Assembly: GCA_029204225.1 (NCBI GenBank)
Contig: CM055098.1
Span: 9,153,746-9,217,745, forward strand
DNA: 64,000 bases
Source: Diphasiastrum complanatum
Taxonomy: Eukaryota > Streptophyta > Lycopodiopsida > Lycopodiales > Lycopodiaceae
Reading direction: 5' to 3'
The position numbers and the translations under genes are program-made. This document shows positions 11,787 through 24,199 of this stretch, in pieces. Every line of letters begins with the position of its first letter. Position 1 is the stretch's first letter. The notes beneath the pieces are model-generated. The model was given only the letters and a program-made list of their open reading frames with translations, was not told the DNA's origin and made no database searches.

Positions 11787-12612
11787 GTACAGGGAGTGTA
11801 CACAATACAACATCGCCATTGAAGAGAGCTTCGGGAGAACTGTCTTTTGAGAGTTTGGGGTTCATGGCGGGTTGAAGACAGAAGGAGAAATACTGGTGCA
11901 GAGAGTTTGGCACACAGAAGCTTGGCGAGCTTGAGACTGTGTGAGGATTTAGAGACAAGAGTTGTCGGCTGAATCAGAACCTCAACAAACGAAATTTTGA
12001 AATTACGAAGCAGGCTATGTGGTGTTTGTAGTCAGTGTGCATTCAATCAGACACCGTTTGACCAATGGATTGAAGCATCAGAGTTCTAGCAGTAGGACGA
12101 CCTCAGAACAAGATAATAGGCTTGTCAGAACACTGTGAATTGGAAGCCAAGAAGAGATTTGTGTGAAAAACCCTGGTCTGGGGTTTGAGAGCACAAAATC
12201 AGGGAGGAGGGCGTCCTGATCAGGTACAAGGTCTGAAGTGGTCGTGGACAGCTGCGCTTCAGTCGTGAAGCAATTAGAATTCCCTGAGGGTAGCCATAGC
12301 TACAATGTGGAAGAGAGAGAGATGGAGGAGGTCGCAAACATGCTCGCGCGAGGAACCATGATGAACATGTAACGTCTGTAGGTGCTTAGCGGATTCAGGA
12401 GTGTAGTTCAACGCGTTGATGCAACAAAGTCCATCAGATCTTTCTCCACAACGATCGACGGACAGGATTAATTACAATTTGGACCACAGGATTGAAATCC
12501 ATCGTTGGATTTAATTGAAGAGGGCACCGAAGAATTGAAGTGCATTTTGGCCTTCAAATTCATTAAAAAATTTTAAAGTGAAAGTTGAGTTGGGTCCCTT
12601 CACAAGTGAAGA
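11787..12612 (+). other. Leader of copia A; capsid coding region missing
   Basis: About 0.8 kb with no capsid-like ORF. In complete copia elements a capsid domain of roughly 200 residues precedes the zinc knuckle. Here none is readable in any frame. Confidence 0.6.
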
Positions 12613-13404
12613 GTGAAGTTTCTTCAAGGTGCACGCCAAAAACAAGGCAAGGGCAAGGGCAAGAAGAAGTCTAAGCAGCAATTTGCCAAGACTCAGGAGG
12701 ATGAGGGATTTTCCAGTAAGACCAAGAAGAAAGGCAAGTGCTTCCATTGTGGTAATAAGGGCCATTGGAAGAGTGAATGTCGCAAATTCCTAGCGGAACA
12801 AGGCAAGGGGAAACCAAAGCAAGCAGGTAACCTTGTCGATGAGGGTGAGATTGAAGACTCTAGCATTTTCATATCTGCATTATCATCTAATCAAGATGAT
12901 CAAGCATGGTATATTGACTCGGGAGCCACAAGACACATGACAGGTAACAAGAATTGGTTCAGTAGCTTGAAAGCGTTGGATAATGGAACGTCCGTTTCAC
13001 AAGCAAATGGTGAGGTGTGCAAGATCAAGGGGATAGGCACCGTTTCAATCCAACTATTTGATGGCAAAAGCAGGATGATTAGGGAGGTACTTTACGTACC
13101 AGGTTTGAAGAAAAATCTACTTTTTGTTGGAGTCATTACTAATCAAAAGTTGAAAGTAGAATTTGCCCATGATCGTTGCTTTGTGAAGGATGTGAACCAA
13201 AAGTTCAAAGTTATTGCGGATGGGGTAAGGGATCCCAATACAAAATTGTACAGGTTGAATGCTACAATCAAGGGGCAACATGGACTCGCATCGTCCATTC
13301 CATCGCAAACTGAGTTGTGGCATAAGAGGCTTGGTCACTTGAACTTGGGAAGACTCAGTTTGATGAGAAGATTGGAGATGGTAACAATTGCCTACCATAG
13401 ATGA
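12613..13404 (+). pseudogene. Copia A: zinc knuckle, protease, start of integrase
   Basis: A basic Lys/Gln-rich stretch leads to a full CCHC knuckle (CFHCGNKGHWKSEC). The protease active site follows as AWYIDSGATRHMTG. Then come the conserved region ending VPGLKKNLLFVG and the GAG-pre-integrase segment (ELWHKRLGHLNLGRL) with the first two zinc ligands of integrase. The first codon of the open frame is GTG, not a true start. A frameshift near 13390 moves the rest to the next ORF. Confidence 0.9.
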
Positions 13405-13921
13405 CCACTTGAAATCGATGTGCGAATCATGTGTATATGGGAAGCAACATCGAGAGAAGTTCAATAAAGGTGGTACTACAAGAGCAAAGAACATCCTAGA
13501 TTTAATCCACACAGATTTATGTGGGCCTATGAGGACCGTGTCCTTAGGTAAAGCCTTCTATTTCATGACCTTTATTGATGATATGTCACGTAAGACATGG
13601 ATCTACTTCTTGAAGAAGAAATCAGATGCATTTGACAATTTCACGAGCTTCAAAGCATTGGTCGAAAATCAGACAGGTAGGAAGATCAAAGTCCTAAGAT
13701 CAAATAGTGGAGGTGAGTACAAGTCTAATGACTTCAATGATCTTTGTGAGCAATGTGGGATTAAAAGACAATTTACGCAAGCTCATACTCCTGCTCTCAA
13801 TGGTGTAGTTGAGCGCAATAATCATACGATTGTGGAAAGTGCCAGATCTATGCTAGCTGAGATGAAACTACCAAAAAATTTTGGTCAGAAGCATGTAGAC
13901 GACAGTCTATCTTCAAAATAG
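13388..13921 (+). pseudogene. Copia A: integrase core
   Basis: It continues with CESCVYGKQHREKF (the Cys pair of the zinc-binding region) and then the DDE core: HTDLCGPM (first Asp), FIDDMSRKTWIYFLK, VLRSNSGGEY and NGVVERNNHT (Glu). In related elements the second motif is RSDxGGEY, so the second catalytic Asp is Asn here. The enzyme would be inactive even without the frame breaks. Confidence 0.9.
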
Positions 13922-14582
13922 AAGTCCTACCATTGCCATACCAAAGATAACACCCGAGGAAGCATTCATGAAGAAGAAGCCAAAGGTGAACCACTTGCAA
14001 ATCTTTGGATGTAAGGCCTTTGTACACATTCCTAAGGAAGAGAGACATAAACTTGATGTAAAAGCTATCAAGTATATATTTCTAGGATATGATGATCATG
14101 TGAAGGGCTATAGATGTTTTGATCTAGTGGAAAACAAAATCCATATAAGCCGTGATGTTATCTTTGATGAATCCAAGATGTATGAAGACGAGGATGCTAA
14201 GAAGATAGATACATCCAGTGGGAAAGATGGTATAGTGAGGATACCTTTTGATGATGATCCATTCATTGACCTTCCAAGTGATGAACATGAAGATACATCT
14301 CAAGATACTACTACTCAACCTTTAGAGATAGGTTGGAGAGGTAGGGACAAACCTTTTGGTGCAAGAAGGATTGAAATTGCAGGTGACAAACGCAAGGAGA
14401 AGGATGTACCATGTGATACATTTTCACCAGGAAGCCGATCACCTGACATGAAGCTCCCTAAGTGGTTTGAGAGATTGTTGGAGAGCCGCGATATGGATGA
14501 CTTTCCAAGATCATCTAGCCAGAGAGAGCTACGAAGATCAACAAGAGAGAAGACACAACCTGAAAGGTATGAAGCAAATTAG
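13922..14582 (+). pseudogene. Copia A: integrase C-terminus and linker
   Basis: Shows HLQIFGCKAFVHIPKEERHKLDVKAIKYIFLGYDDHVKGYRCFD and SRDVIFDES, the conserved copia segment after the catalytic core. An acidic linker and RRSTREKTQPERYEAN follow, just before RT. A TAG ends the frame at 14582. Confidence 0.88.
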
Positions 14583-15411
14583 GCTCTCTCATCTAGTATT
14601 ATTCAAAGCAAAGAACCTTCGACTTATGGTGAAGCGAAGGATGATGACATTTGGGTCAAGGCCATGGGAGAGGAGATGGAGTCAATTACTAAGCATAGCA
14701 CATGGGACTTAGTAGAATCACCAGTTGGCAAGAAACCCATTGGTTGCAAATGTACCATACAGGACTAAGTACCATGCAGATGGAAGTATAGCAAAACACA
14801 AGGCAAGATTGGTGATCAAAGGGTATGCACACAGTAAAGGCATCGACTATGAGGAGACCTTTGCGCCGGTATGTAAGTTGAATACTCTATGTCTACTTGT
14901 TGCTTTAGCTTCACATTTTGGTTGGCCTTTGCATCAGATGGATGTGAAATCTGCTTTTCTAAATGGTGAGCTAGAAGAAGAGGTGTTCACGGATCAACCT
15001 GAAGGCTTTGTAGCGAAGGGACAGGAAAATAAAGTATGTCGCTTGAAGAAAGCACTTTATGGTCTTAAACAGGCACCACGTGCATGGTATAGCAGGATTG
15101 ATGCCTACTTTTGTTCAAAGGGAATGGTGAGAACACATTCTGATCCAAATCTATATGTTTTATGCTTTGATGGTATGGTTGCTTTAATTGCTCTTTATGT
15201 TGATGACTTGATCATTACGGGAAATAATCAAGAGATGATAGATATGATCAAGAAAGACGTCATGGAACAATTCGAGATGACAGACTTCAGCCTGATGCAT
15301 TATTGCCTTGGAGTAGAGGTGTGGCAAAAAGGACATGAAGTGGGTTTAACACAAGTGAAGTATGTCAAAGAGTTGCTGCACAGGTTAGGTTGCAGGATTG
15401 CAAACCAGTGA
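14583..15411 (+). pseudogene. Copia A: reverse transcriptase
   Basis: The RT entry region is split between two frames around 14750. From 14760 the frame is intact: HKARLVIKGYAHSKGIDYEETFAPV, HQMDVKSAFLNGELEEEVF, LYGLKQAPRAWYSRID and the catalytic YVDDLIITG, then YCLGVEV. It is the best-preserved domain of this element and stops at 15411 after a frameshift. Confidence 0.92.
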
Positions 15412-16138
15412 ATACTCTTATTGAACCAGGTAAAAAGCTTTCTAAGCTTGATGAGTCATTTGATGCTACGCTGTATAGGTAGTTAGTAGGGAGCTTGACT
15501 TACCTTACCACGACTAGACCATATATATGCTATGTTGTTGGCATTGTAAGTCAGTTTATGATAGCACCTACGGAAATGCATTGGAAGGCAACTAAATGCA
15601 TTTTGCGTTATGTGAAAGGCACTCCAGATAATGGCTTGATTTATAGGAAGCATGATGGTTTACCTGAGTTGTGTGTCTATGTGGATGCAGATTGGGGAGG
15701 TGACTATGATGATCGTAGATCCACCACAAGGTATGTATTCCAGTTTTGTAGTAGTTGCTTTTCTTGGTCTAGTAAGAAGCAAAGTTCAATTGCTCTTTCC
15801 ACCACAGAAGCAGAGTATAAGGCAATGTGTAGTGCAACACATGAAGCTATATGACTAAGACAAATCTTGGAAGAAGTTGGCATGAAGTAGAAAAATCCCA
15901 CGACAGTATATAGCAACAGTAAGAGTGGCATTCAGCTAGCAAAGAATCCAGTGTTCCATGCGAGAACTAAACACATTGAGATTCAGTATCACTTTATACA
16001 TGAGAGGCTGCTGAGTCATGAAATTCATTTTGTTCATTGTAGCACATAAGAACAACTAGCTGATATTTTCACTAAGCCACTTGTTGGAGAAAAGTTTGAT
16101 AAGTTTAGATCAAAGCTTTATGTACTTAAAGTTTATTG
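15412..16138 (+). pseudogene. Copia A: RNase H
   Basis: Contains VGSLTYLTTTRPYICYVVGIVSQFM, CVYVDADWGGDYDDRRSTTRYV and SIALSTTEAEYKAMCSATHEAI, all copia RNase H landmarks. After that the frame is kept but has TGA, TAG and TAA where related proteins have Trp, Gln or Glu and charged residues (for example CST*EQLADIFTKPLV). It ends with LYVLKVY and a stop. Confidence 0.9.
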
Positions 16139-16184
16139 ACTTTAAAGTTATGTATATGACTGTATAAAAAGTAGACTCTACTTT

Positions 16185-16194
16185 AAGGGAGAGA
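16185..16194 (+). promoter_or_regulatory. Polypurine tract of copia A
   Basis: AAGGGAGAGA directly before the 3' LTR. Confidence 0.8.
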
Positions 16195-16395
16195 GTTAGA
16201 ATTAAAGTAGAATCACTGTGCTACTGTACTGTGGGTTCTATCAGTTGATAAGAATCAATTGGCCTCACCACGAGGCAAGTTGACGGGACACGCGTCCCGC
16301 CAACGGCAACCTGGGTCATGCATGGGTTGCCTGAGTGAACAACTATATGTATAGTGTAATTTCATTTTTGAGATATATAGTTGCTATGTTGATGT
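16195..16395 (+). repeat. 3' LTR of copia A, truncated
   Basis: Matches the first 200 bp of the 5' LTR; similarity stops after TTGCTATGT. The last roughly 70 bp present in the 5' LTR are missing. Confidence 0.88.
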
Positions 16396-16464
16396 AATTT
16401 TTTGTGGAAATCTTAGGAGAAGCTACCAAGATTGAGTGCCATTGATTAGATTTGGCGACATCAC

Positions 16465-17715
16465 AACAAATTGGAGCGGCCGAGAGGAAGATCAGGACTT
16501 TATGTGAAAGTGCCAAGGCCATGAGGTTAGGTGTTAATCTTCCAAAACCATTTTGAGAACAAGCTTTGTTGTGTGCTAACTTTCTATGCAATAGTTGGCC
16601 AAGTGCTATGTTGGATGGAAGAACACCTTTTGAGATGCTATTCAAGAGGAGGCTGAGTGTCAACTTTTTTAATACTTTTGGATGTACTTGCTATGTCAAT
16701 ATAAATCTTGATGATAGGACAAAGGAGGATCCATTTTCAAGGAAAGGTATATTTGTTGGATATAGTGAGGTGAGTAAAGCCTACAAGGTTTACATTCTTA
16801 CTACTAATAAGTTTATTATTGGTAGAGATGTCAATTTTGATGAGGGAAATATTCCAAAGGTGTCTTCAAGTGACGATGGTGTGGATGGATCTAACATTAT
16901 TGATGTTGATGTGAAGGATCCTACTTTATATGGTGATGATCATGAAGGACCTTCATCAAGTCAAAAGCCAAGGAGAACATCAAGGGAAAAACAAATGCCT
17001 TCAACGCTCACATATGATGAGAAAGGTAAGCAAGTTGTTAGAGGTACACACTTTGCTTTCCTAACCTCTTTTGATGAACCTACTTGTGTAGAGGAATCAA
17101 GGAACAAAGAGGAGTGGATCCAAGCAATGGATCTTGAGTATCAAGCTCTTATGAAGAATGAAACATGGAGATTGGTGGAGTTACCTAAGGACAAGAAAGC
17201 TTCGGGATGTAAATGGATCTTCAAGGTAAAGACAAACCAAGATGGATCTATCAATAAGCATAAGGCAAGGTTGGTGGCAAAAGGATATGCTCAAGAACAT
17301 GGGTATTGACTATGATGAAACCTTTGCACCCATGGCAAAGATGGTAAGCATTTGGGTCATCATCTCTCTTGCTACTCTTTATGGATGGGATCTATGACAA
17401 TTGGATAATACAAATGCTTTTTTGAATGGTGATCTTGAGGAGGAAGCGTACATGGAGCAACCCGAGAGCTACATTTCACCTACAAAGCCAAATCATGTGT
17501 AACTAGGCCATGTGTACGTTGAATAGTTGAAAAGTCAAAAACAACATCTTGAAATAAGGCCCTTTTGGTGTTCGAAACTTCTCTAATGATGTGGAAGATA
17601 TCAAGAGTGCTCTCAAGAAGGAGTTTGAGGTGCATGATCTTGATCATTTGCATTACATTTTAGGAATAGAAGTGATTTGATCTTCTCAATCTACTTTCAT
17701 TTGTCAAGAGAAGTA
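16465..17715 (+). pseudogene. Copia element B: integrase to RT fragment
   Basis: It begins inside the integrase core (GAAERKIRTLCESAKAM, with the catalytic Glu). It continues FGCTCYVNINLDDRTKEDPFSRKGIFVGYSEVSKAYKVY and, after a linker, reaches RT (KNETWRLVELPKDKKASGCKWIFKVK, HKARLVAKGYAQEHG). From 17309 frames are broken: DYDETFAPMAKMV, then AFLNGDLEEEAYMEQPE, then FEVHDLDHLHYILGIEV. No LTR or PBS of its own is seen. Its sequence differs clearly from copia A, so it is another family truncated at both ends. Confidence 0.88.
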
Positions 17716-18040
17716 TGCTTGGGTATGCCCCTCATTGACGGGGGGCCGACGATCTGGGTGACGGGCGGTCCTAATGCAGTCTAAAATGGTGGGTGGTAAG
17801 CCCGTTGATGATGGGTGGATGACAATTTTGGTTACGACCGATGGATTGGGTCGAAGGTCAATGGTTTGGGTCAAAAGTGGGTATGTCCGTCGTTGATGGA
17901 TCTAGATGACGACCGATGATTTGGATGGTGGCTGATGGTTTAGGAGGAAAGTTGATGGTCGTTTATGGGTGGCCCACTATTCAAAGTAATAGGTTAAGCC
18001 CGTCATTGACGGACGACCTACTATTTAAAGTAATATGTTG
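17716..18040 (+). repeat. Degenerate GACGG-type minisatellite
   Basis: Repeated short phrases such as CCCGTTGATGATGGGTGG, GGCCGACGATCTGGGTGACG and ACGACCGATGGATTGGG with loose spacing. A smaller cluster of the same phrases is at 40130-40270. No coding content is credible. Confidence 0.6.
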
Positions 18041-18044
18041 TTCA

Positions 18045-18145
18045 TGCATGTGTGTATGTGTGTGTGTGTGTGCATACATGCATGTGTGCAAATATTTGCT
18101 TTTAGGTGTGTATGGGTGGGTGGGTGTGTGTGTGTGTGCGCCAAT
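18045..18145. repeat. TG-rich microsatellite
   Basis: Alternating TG/TGC runs within the composite repeat. Confidence 0.7.
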
Positions 18146-18224
18146 GATGCTCTCTTCACTGATCATAACAAATATACAGCTCTAACAACCAAATGGTTGT
18201 GTTGCAAAAGATATGCTCTCCATC

Positions 18225-18830
<606 letters not shown>

Positions 18831-20541
18831 CAAGGGTGAAGAAATGGTTAGTATCATTTGTCCTTAATAGGAGATGGTTGTTGACTAACATGGCGTAATA
18901 TAATAATAGGTTAACACTTTAGAATAAGCTCATATTTAAATGACTCTTAAGTAGTGGCAATGAGCTTAGGGCAAGGCCTAGGCTTGAGAATGGATGGATA
19001 GGGGAGCCATGCAGAATTGACTTTCACTAGGTCTTGCATATGCTTTGAATGTCAAGGTCCCAAGCTAAGTGAGAGAGCTCCCAATTTATCACTTAACGTG
19101 GGCCGTTGGATGGGTGCTTCACATTTAAAGTGTGTGCCCAATCAAAAACTTAGGCCCCTAGAATTAGTCTCTTGCTAAGACTTTTGGGCTCAAGGCTTAG
19201 CCAACCATTGAATGTGCATAGTATTTGGCAATTTGCTATCATAGTATATCCACCATTGTGAACTTCTCTACCATTGAATGTGATTTAGTACACCTTTATT
19301 TACGGTTAAATATAGGCTCCTCCCATGGATAGGGAACTTGGACCCATCTTAAAATTGTGTTGGAGTGACATCCACAATTACCTACTCACAAGATACTTTA
19401 TCAAGCAATTTGGGTTTTTGTGGGAATATCATACATCATATGAGCCTTGAGGGATGAAGGGTCTTGCCATCACAAGAGCAAGGCCCTTTACATAATGACT
19501 GGAGTGCTTTATCTAACATAAGCCATCGAAGGTTTCTTATTTTAAATTATTTTCAAAGTTCATTGGCAATCATAAAAGTCTTGCTAGATCCAGCTTCAAG
19601 ACATTTTGTCTCATGAAAGCCCAAACATATAGAACCTAAAAAAAATCATAAGATATGTATGACCTTTCAAGGTGGCAAGGTCACTTGAGAAGTTATAATG
19701 AACTTGTTAGGGCGAGACATAATTTCCAAGATTATCCAAACTATATTAAAGTCTCAAGCAAAACCATTACTTTATGAAAAGAACGAGCAAACCTTTTATT
19801 TATTCTAAGCATTTCCCTCATGTCAAAAATGTGCCAAAATTTTAGTTCCTCTCACCCATTGCAATTGTTATATGTTCTAAAGTAATATTTGGGCATCATA
19901 GTCTACAATAGATTGACTAAAGAATTCGGTGAAAAATTCTATCAGCAACAATAAATTGTTGTGGTTATGTAAATTTCTTGATCATAGACTTTTATGGCTT
20001 ACCTTGTAGGTGAATTTTATGGATGGGACTTTTTATGTGGAATTTTATTTTAGTTCAAAAAGTTTGAGTAAATTCTAATGTCACCTGAAAAAATCCTTTT
20101 CCAAACATAAAGAAACAATTCATTTTATTTTAAGGTTAAGATTTGTTTATGGCACACACTTTTAAACTTTTCATATGATGTGATATCCTCCAAGTTTTTT
20201 GAGGACCTTTTATGGCATGCTTTTAAAATATTTATGAACTATGAGATTAAGAATATATCGTCACATGGCTTTCAAAATTCACAATCTACCTCACAATTTT
20301 ATTATGTCCTCTTCTTTAAAATATTTCAAAGAAAAAAAATTCAAAATTACAACCCATAGATTCATGATCCCATATTAAATATACTCGAGAGATGAATGAC
20401 TAAATGTGCCAGCCCCCACCCCCCCATCCCCCCCCCCCCAAAGTGTACTTGCAGTTTGCTTTACCACAAGTGAAAAATAATTTAGTTGAAGTAGTTTTCC
20501 AACTTTAAGTTGATGAATATGAAAGGTATAGTTTCACAACA
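18831..20541. other. Featureless AT-rich stretch
   Basis: No gene, transposon domain or strong repeat is visible. A C-rich run lies at about 20413-20439. Confidence 0.4.
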
Positions 20542-21024
20542 TTATTGATTATATGGTCCTCCAATAAGTGGTGAGCTAGTTAGAACCTCTTTTACTTTTT
20601 TGAGATCAAGAGTTTGTCTCCAATCAACCACACACATGAGGACATACACGAGAAGATAATTATCAATCGTGCCTTTTGGGGTGGCCACATGAAAAGAACA
20701 TATCTCAGCGGTGGGCTCATGAATAAGAATTATGCAAATGTCAAATGTGAATCTTGAAGACATTGTGCCCAAATGCATGAATGAGAAGCGGGGTAAGTAG
20801 CAAGTTTCCAGTTGCCTTCTTATTGGTTGTGAGAACTCTAAATCACCCATGGGCTTTTCACCCATGTACATACTTACATTAGGTGTCATCCACATTTGGG
20901 CAAGTAGGGGTGTCAAGGAAGAAGATGGCAAAACTTGGTGGTGCAAAAAGAGCTCAAGTGGACATGGGGCAAGGACCCAAACAAGGGAGTAAGTAGATGG
21001 TCCCAAACACTTACCCTGCCCCAC
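20542..21024 (-). CDS. Orphan 160-residue ORF, doubtful
   Basis: An open minus-strand frame from 21024. The product has no recognised domain and no clear transmembrane or signal segment beyond a Leu/Pro/Ser-rich N-terminus. There is no visible splice context and no neighbour that suggests a role. It may be a chance ORF or the remnant of a decayed gene. Confidence 0.12.
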   Translation of the reverse strand: MGQGKCLGPSTYSLVWVLAPCPLELFLHHQVLPSSSLTPLLAQMWMTPNVSMYMGEKPMGDLEFSQPIRRQLETCYLPRFSFMHLGTMSSRFTFDICIILIHEPTAEICSFHVATPKGTIDNYLLVYVLMCVVDWRQTLDLKKVKEVLTSSPLIGGPYNQ

Positions 21025-22135
21025 TCTCTAGTAAAACTGTTCTTAACTAGTATTTTTTAGATGTGGCCATAACTAGCAATTCTAAGATGTTACTGTCATG
21101 TCGACGACTGATCTCAGATTGTTATTCCATTAGGAGGTCAGTAGGCCTAGCTCAACGACCCGTAATTTAATTATGATTATGAGAAATATCTACTATAGTG
21201 TAGGTATAGTCGAGGTGGCCTTTGTTTGGAGGCTACAACCCTTTTGTTTGGTCAAAATAGGCTAAAGTTAAAAGGAGGTGAAAATATGGGCACTTTTAGT
21301 TTTTGAACTATCTCTTCACCTTGACCGCAACTATTTTTTCAAACCGAAATTTTTAATGAAGTTTTTTTTGGTCATCATGTTTATAGTGTATTAGGGTTGA
21401 AATGGGTAGAAGTATACTAGATTTACATAGGTTTGCTTAAATCTTTGTTTGATGTTCATATGAGTTTCGTGTTTCATTGGGTCTAGAAAAGTGAGCAAAA
21501 ATGTCTCCAATCTTTTCCATACCCTTGGTATGTAATTAAAACTTGAAAAGATGGATACGTGCAATATACCTGAATAATCGTCGATGGACCTTCTTGTGAT
21601 GATGCCATAATGCTTCCATAGATTATATACCCTTTATGAGTAAAAAGTTGGTTACAGTATTCAAGGTACGTTCTAGTTAGTTCTAACAAACCCACAGTTG
21701 GCCACCAAGGGGCAAACTTTATGGTTTGCTTTATATCCCGATACAAAATATCAACTTTATTAAATTCGAATAGATATAAAAGAAAAAATCACAAGTAATT
21801 TTCCCAAAATATAGAAAAGTGTTGAAGAGAAACTTCATTTATCAAGAGTGTTTAGTATTTTTTTGGAAAATGTGATACAACAAAGAACAAGTATGTATCC
21901 TGGCCAGACAAGCTCGATCCCAACAAGTAATAACTTATTGCCATTACACTATTCTCTCCACATATTGTGACTTGTAGCTCCAAATTCAATCAATAAAACA
22001 TTGTAAATAGATTGATAGGTATAGGCTCAGACCAACAAGACAATGAAGCATACTTAGCACATTAGTATAATTGAATTGAGCTCTAAACCATGTACACTAG
22101 TTGTGCCAAAGATTCTCTTTGAGTTTTGAGCTTTT
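21025..22135. other. Non-coding stretch
   Basis: Nothing recognised beyond short chance ORFs. Confidence 0.4.
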
Positions 22136-22156
22136 ACCCTAAACCCTAAACCCTAC
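22136..22156 (+). repeat. Short interstitial telomere-like tract
   Basis: ACCCTAAACCCTAAACCCTA, about two and a half to three units of the plant telomere repeat CCCTAAA. Confidence 0.7.
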
Positions 22157-22164
22157 ATGACTTG

Positions 22165-22306
22165 GATGAAGGGCGAATATGTGCTCAAGATGCTCGCATT
22201 TGTAGTGAAGCTGCTCGCCGCAAGGATAGAAGTTTCAACTTTATGACTGGGATGAAGGGCGAGCATGTGCTAAAGATGCTCGCCTTTGCCATGGAACTGC
22301 TCGCCG
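22165..22306 (+). repeat. Tandem duplication with an 86-bp period
   Basis: The phrase from GATGAAGGGCGA to GCTGCTCGCC at 22165 recurs at 22251 with scattered mismatches. Both copies contain the word GATGCTCGC. Confidence 0.7.
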
Positions 22307-22399
22307 AGAAATGCTCGTCAAAAATCATCCCCCCGTATGCTAATTTAAACAAGATTGCAATCATAGCAAAAAAACATGTCCAAATTAATCGAAAATAAA

Positions 22400-23995
22400 A
22401 CTTTTTAAATGTTTGAAGCTATGACAACAACATGAACTAAAATCATCTATTTCAAAATTACAAAAAACTTCGTAAGAGAAATACCAATTGTGCTTGACAT
22501 TGAGTAGATAAGACCAGCCAAATGTAATATCTTCAAAATAGTCATCAATGACACCAAACGGTCTAAGTAAAATGTGAGTATGAAACTGCTTCATTATGAA
22601 TATCCACTTATTGCTGCTAGTACTGAAATGTAGTTGGTTGGTAGCATTCATAGTGAATTCCCTTCTTTTTGCAACATCATCGTCCTATAAAGCAATCAAT
22701 CCCTGTAAAAGTTCAATCTCTTCACTGATAGATCGTGCTTCGTGTTACTACCCTGTCCATCTCTTCCTCTGTAGGCATTGAATTTTTTTCTCTTGTTTGA
22801 CCTGAACCAGAAACATTGTTGAGCTTGGGTTGTTGAGGTTAAAAGTACCCATTCTTTTATTGGTATTTTGGAAATATTTGTCTTGGAGGGTGGAGAAACT
22901 TGGTATTTTCAGTAAGTGTTCAATCTCTCAGATATTGTTAGCATCCCTTAGATTTGCTAGAATCTTGGCAAAAGGGTCTTTAGCAAGTTCTATAGAAGCA
23001 TCAAACATATATTGTTTAATAAAACATAAATTAATGTGTGCTTTTACTACATCTCTAGTTGGTTTGTGTAACCACATACAAAAGGCATTGACTTGATTTT
23101 GTAAAGAGGCACCAGGGATGAGTTTTCCTAAATTACTCATCATAAACCATACGACATGATTGAACCAAATGATGAAAGAGTTATTTTTGCATCTATCACC
23201 ACATCTACGCTTGAAGACTCGGTCTTTTCTAGTTCCAAATATGTGCTTGATGAAGGTTCATTCTATTAAATCCAGTACCAGAATTTCCTCTGACCCTAGC
23301 CTAGGTTTGCTCAAAAGGACAACGAGAAGGTTCAAATTTGTTCATGCATATAATGGTGTCAAAATCTATAGGGGTCTCAAGAGTGGGATTTTTATGTAAA
23401 GCAGCAAGTCTACAAGTCTGTACCTCCTTTTCAGTAATACGAGCAAGAATAATGCAAAGATCAATAGGTAGGGGAGCAAGGAAGTGAACAGAGGGTAAGC
23501 TCCAAAGCTTGTATGATGTTCGAGAGGATTTGAATTTGATAGTATGGCTAGGTACGACAGGAACTTGGCAAGTTTTGGCTTGACATAATTCAAAAGTAGA
23601 TTGGTCACCAATATCATAGATATCTTGGGAAAATATTTCAAGTTGAGAAACACTATCTTTATCTAGATCATCAGTGAAGACAAGAGGGTGTGGAGACAAA
23701 GGTTCGTCAAGAAAAGGTTAAGAAGGTTCAATGAAAATTATCCCATTTTTTTTTTCAAGACATGAAGAAAACATTTCTAGTGTATAAAGTGAATTCCTCT
23801 TCACAATTTTTAGCAAAATTTTTACTATACGCAAGGTCTCTCTTTCTAACAAAATCAAGGTAGATTCTAACCCAATCCAGAGTTTCCAACAAATCAATCA
23901 AACAGAGGACTTTATCATTAGGTTCAACAACGTTCCAAGTACCTCCATCAGTATCAATAATAAAATTATGCATAATTACGACTTTTTTCATGCAA
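22400..23995 (-). pseudogene. Decayed minus-strand coding remnants, family unknown
   Basis: A chain of minus-strand open frames (23991-23755, 23699-23301, 23143-22928) reads like a degenerate protein rather than random sequence, for example TWNVVEPNDKVLCLIDLLETLDWVRIYLDFV and FCMWLHKPTRDVVKAHINLCFIKQYMFDASIELAKDPFAKILANL. No domain was recognised. The frames are separated by stops with no convincing splice sites. It could be an old transposon gene or a host pseudogene. Confidence 0.25.
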
Positions 23996-24091
23996 CAGAC
24001 AAGCGTCTAAATAAAGAGATTGGGTGGAGGAAGAGATCCCCATAACCTAAGGTGACAACATCCTGAAGCCAAGCTGAGGACTAAACATAGT

Positions 24092-24190
24092 AAAACAGAC
24101 CTAAGTTAGCTTATGAATAAAGAAAAAGTAAAGGTTTGGTACTATTCTGACCAAAGGATAGTTGGATTCACATCTCATGCATGCACAGAG
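24092..24190 (+). repeat. Direct repeat matching 31811-31910
   Basis: About 100 bp (from AAAACAGACCTAAGTTAGC to GCATGCACAGAG) is shared nearly identically with 31811-31910. The two copies flank the decayed gypsy element, so they are candidate LTR remnants. Confidence 0.65.
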
Positions 24191-24199
24191 AGAATAACA

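Larger units (their letters stand above)
11500..16395 (+). mobile_element. Ty1/copia element A, gag-deleted, 3' LTR truncated
   Basis: A 5' LTR (11500-11772), a PBS, a pol region in copia order (protease, integrase, RT, RNase H), a polypurine tract and the first 200 bp of the 3' LTR. The capsid part of gag is absent: only a zinc knuckle is left just before protease. Several frameshifts and stops break pol. The 3' LTR stops matching at about 16395, where sequence leading to another copia remnant begins, so its target duplication cannot be tested. Confidence 0.92.
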
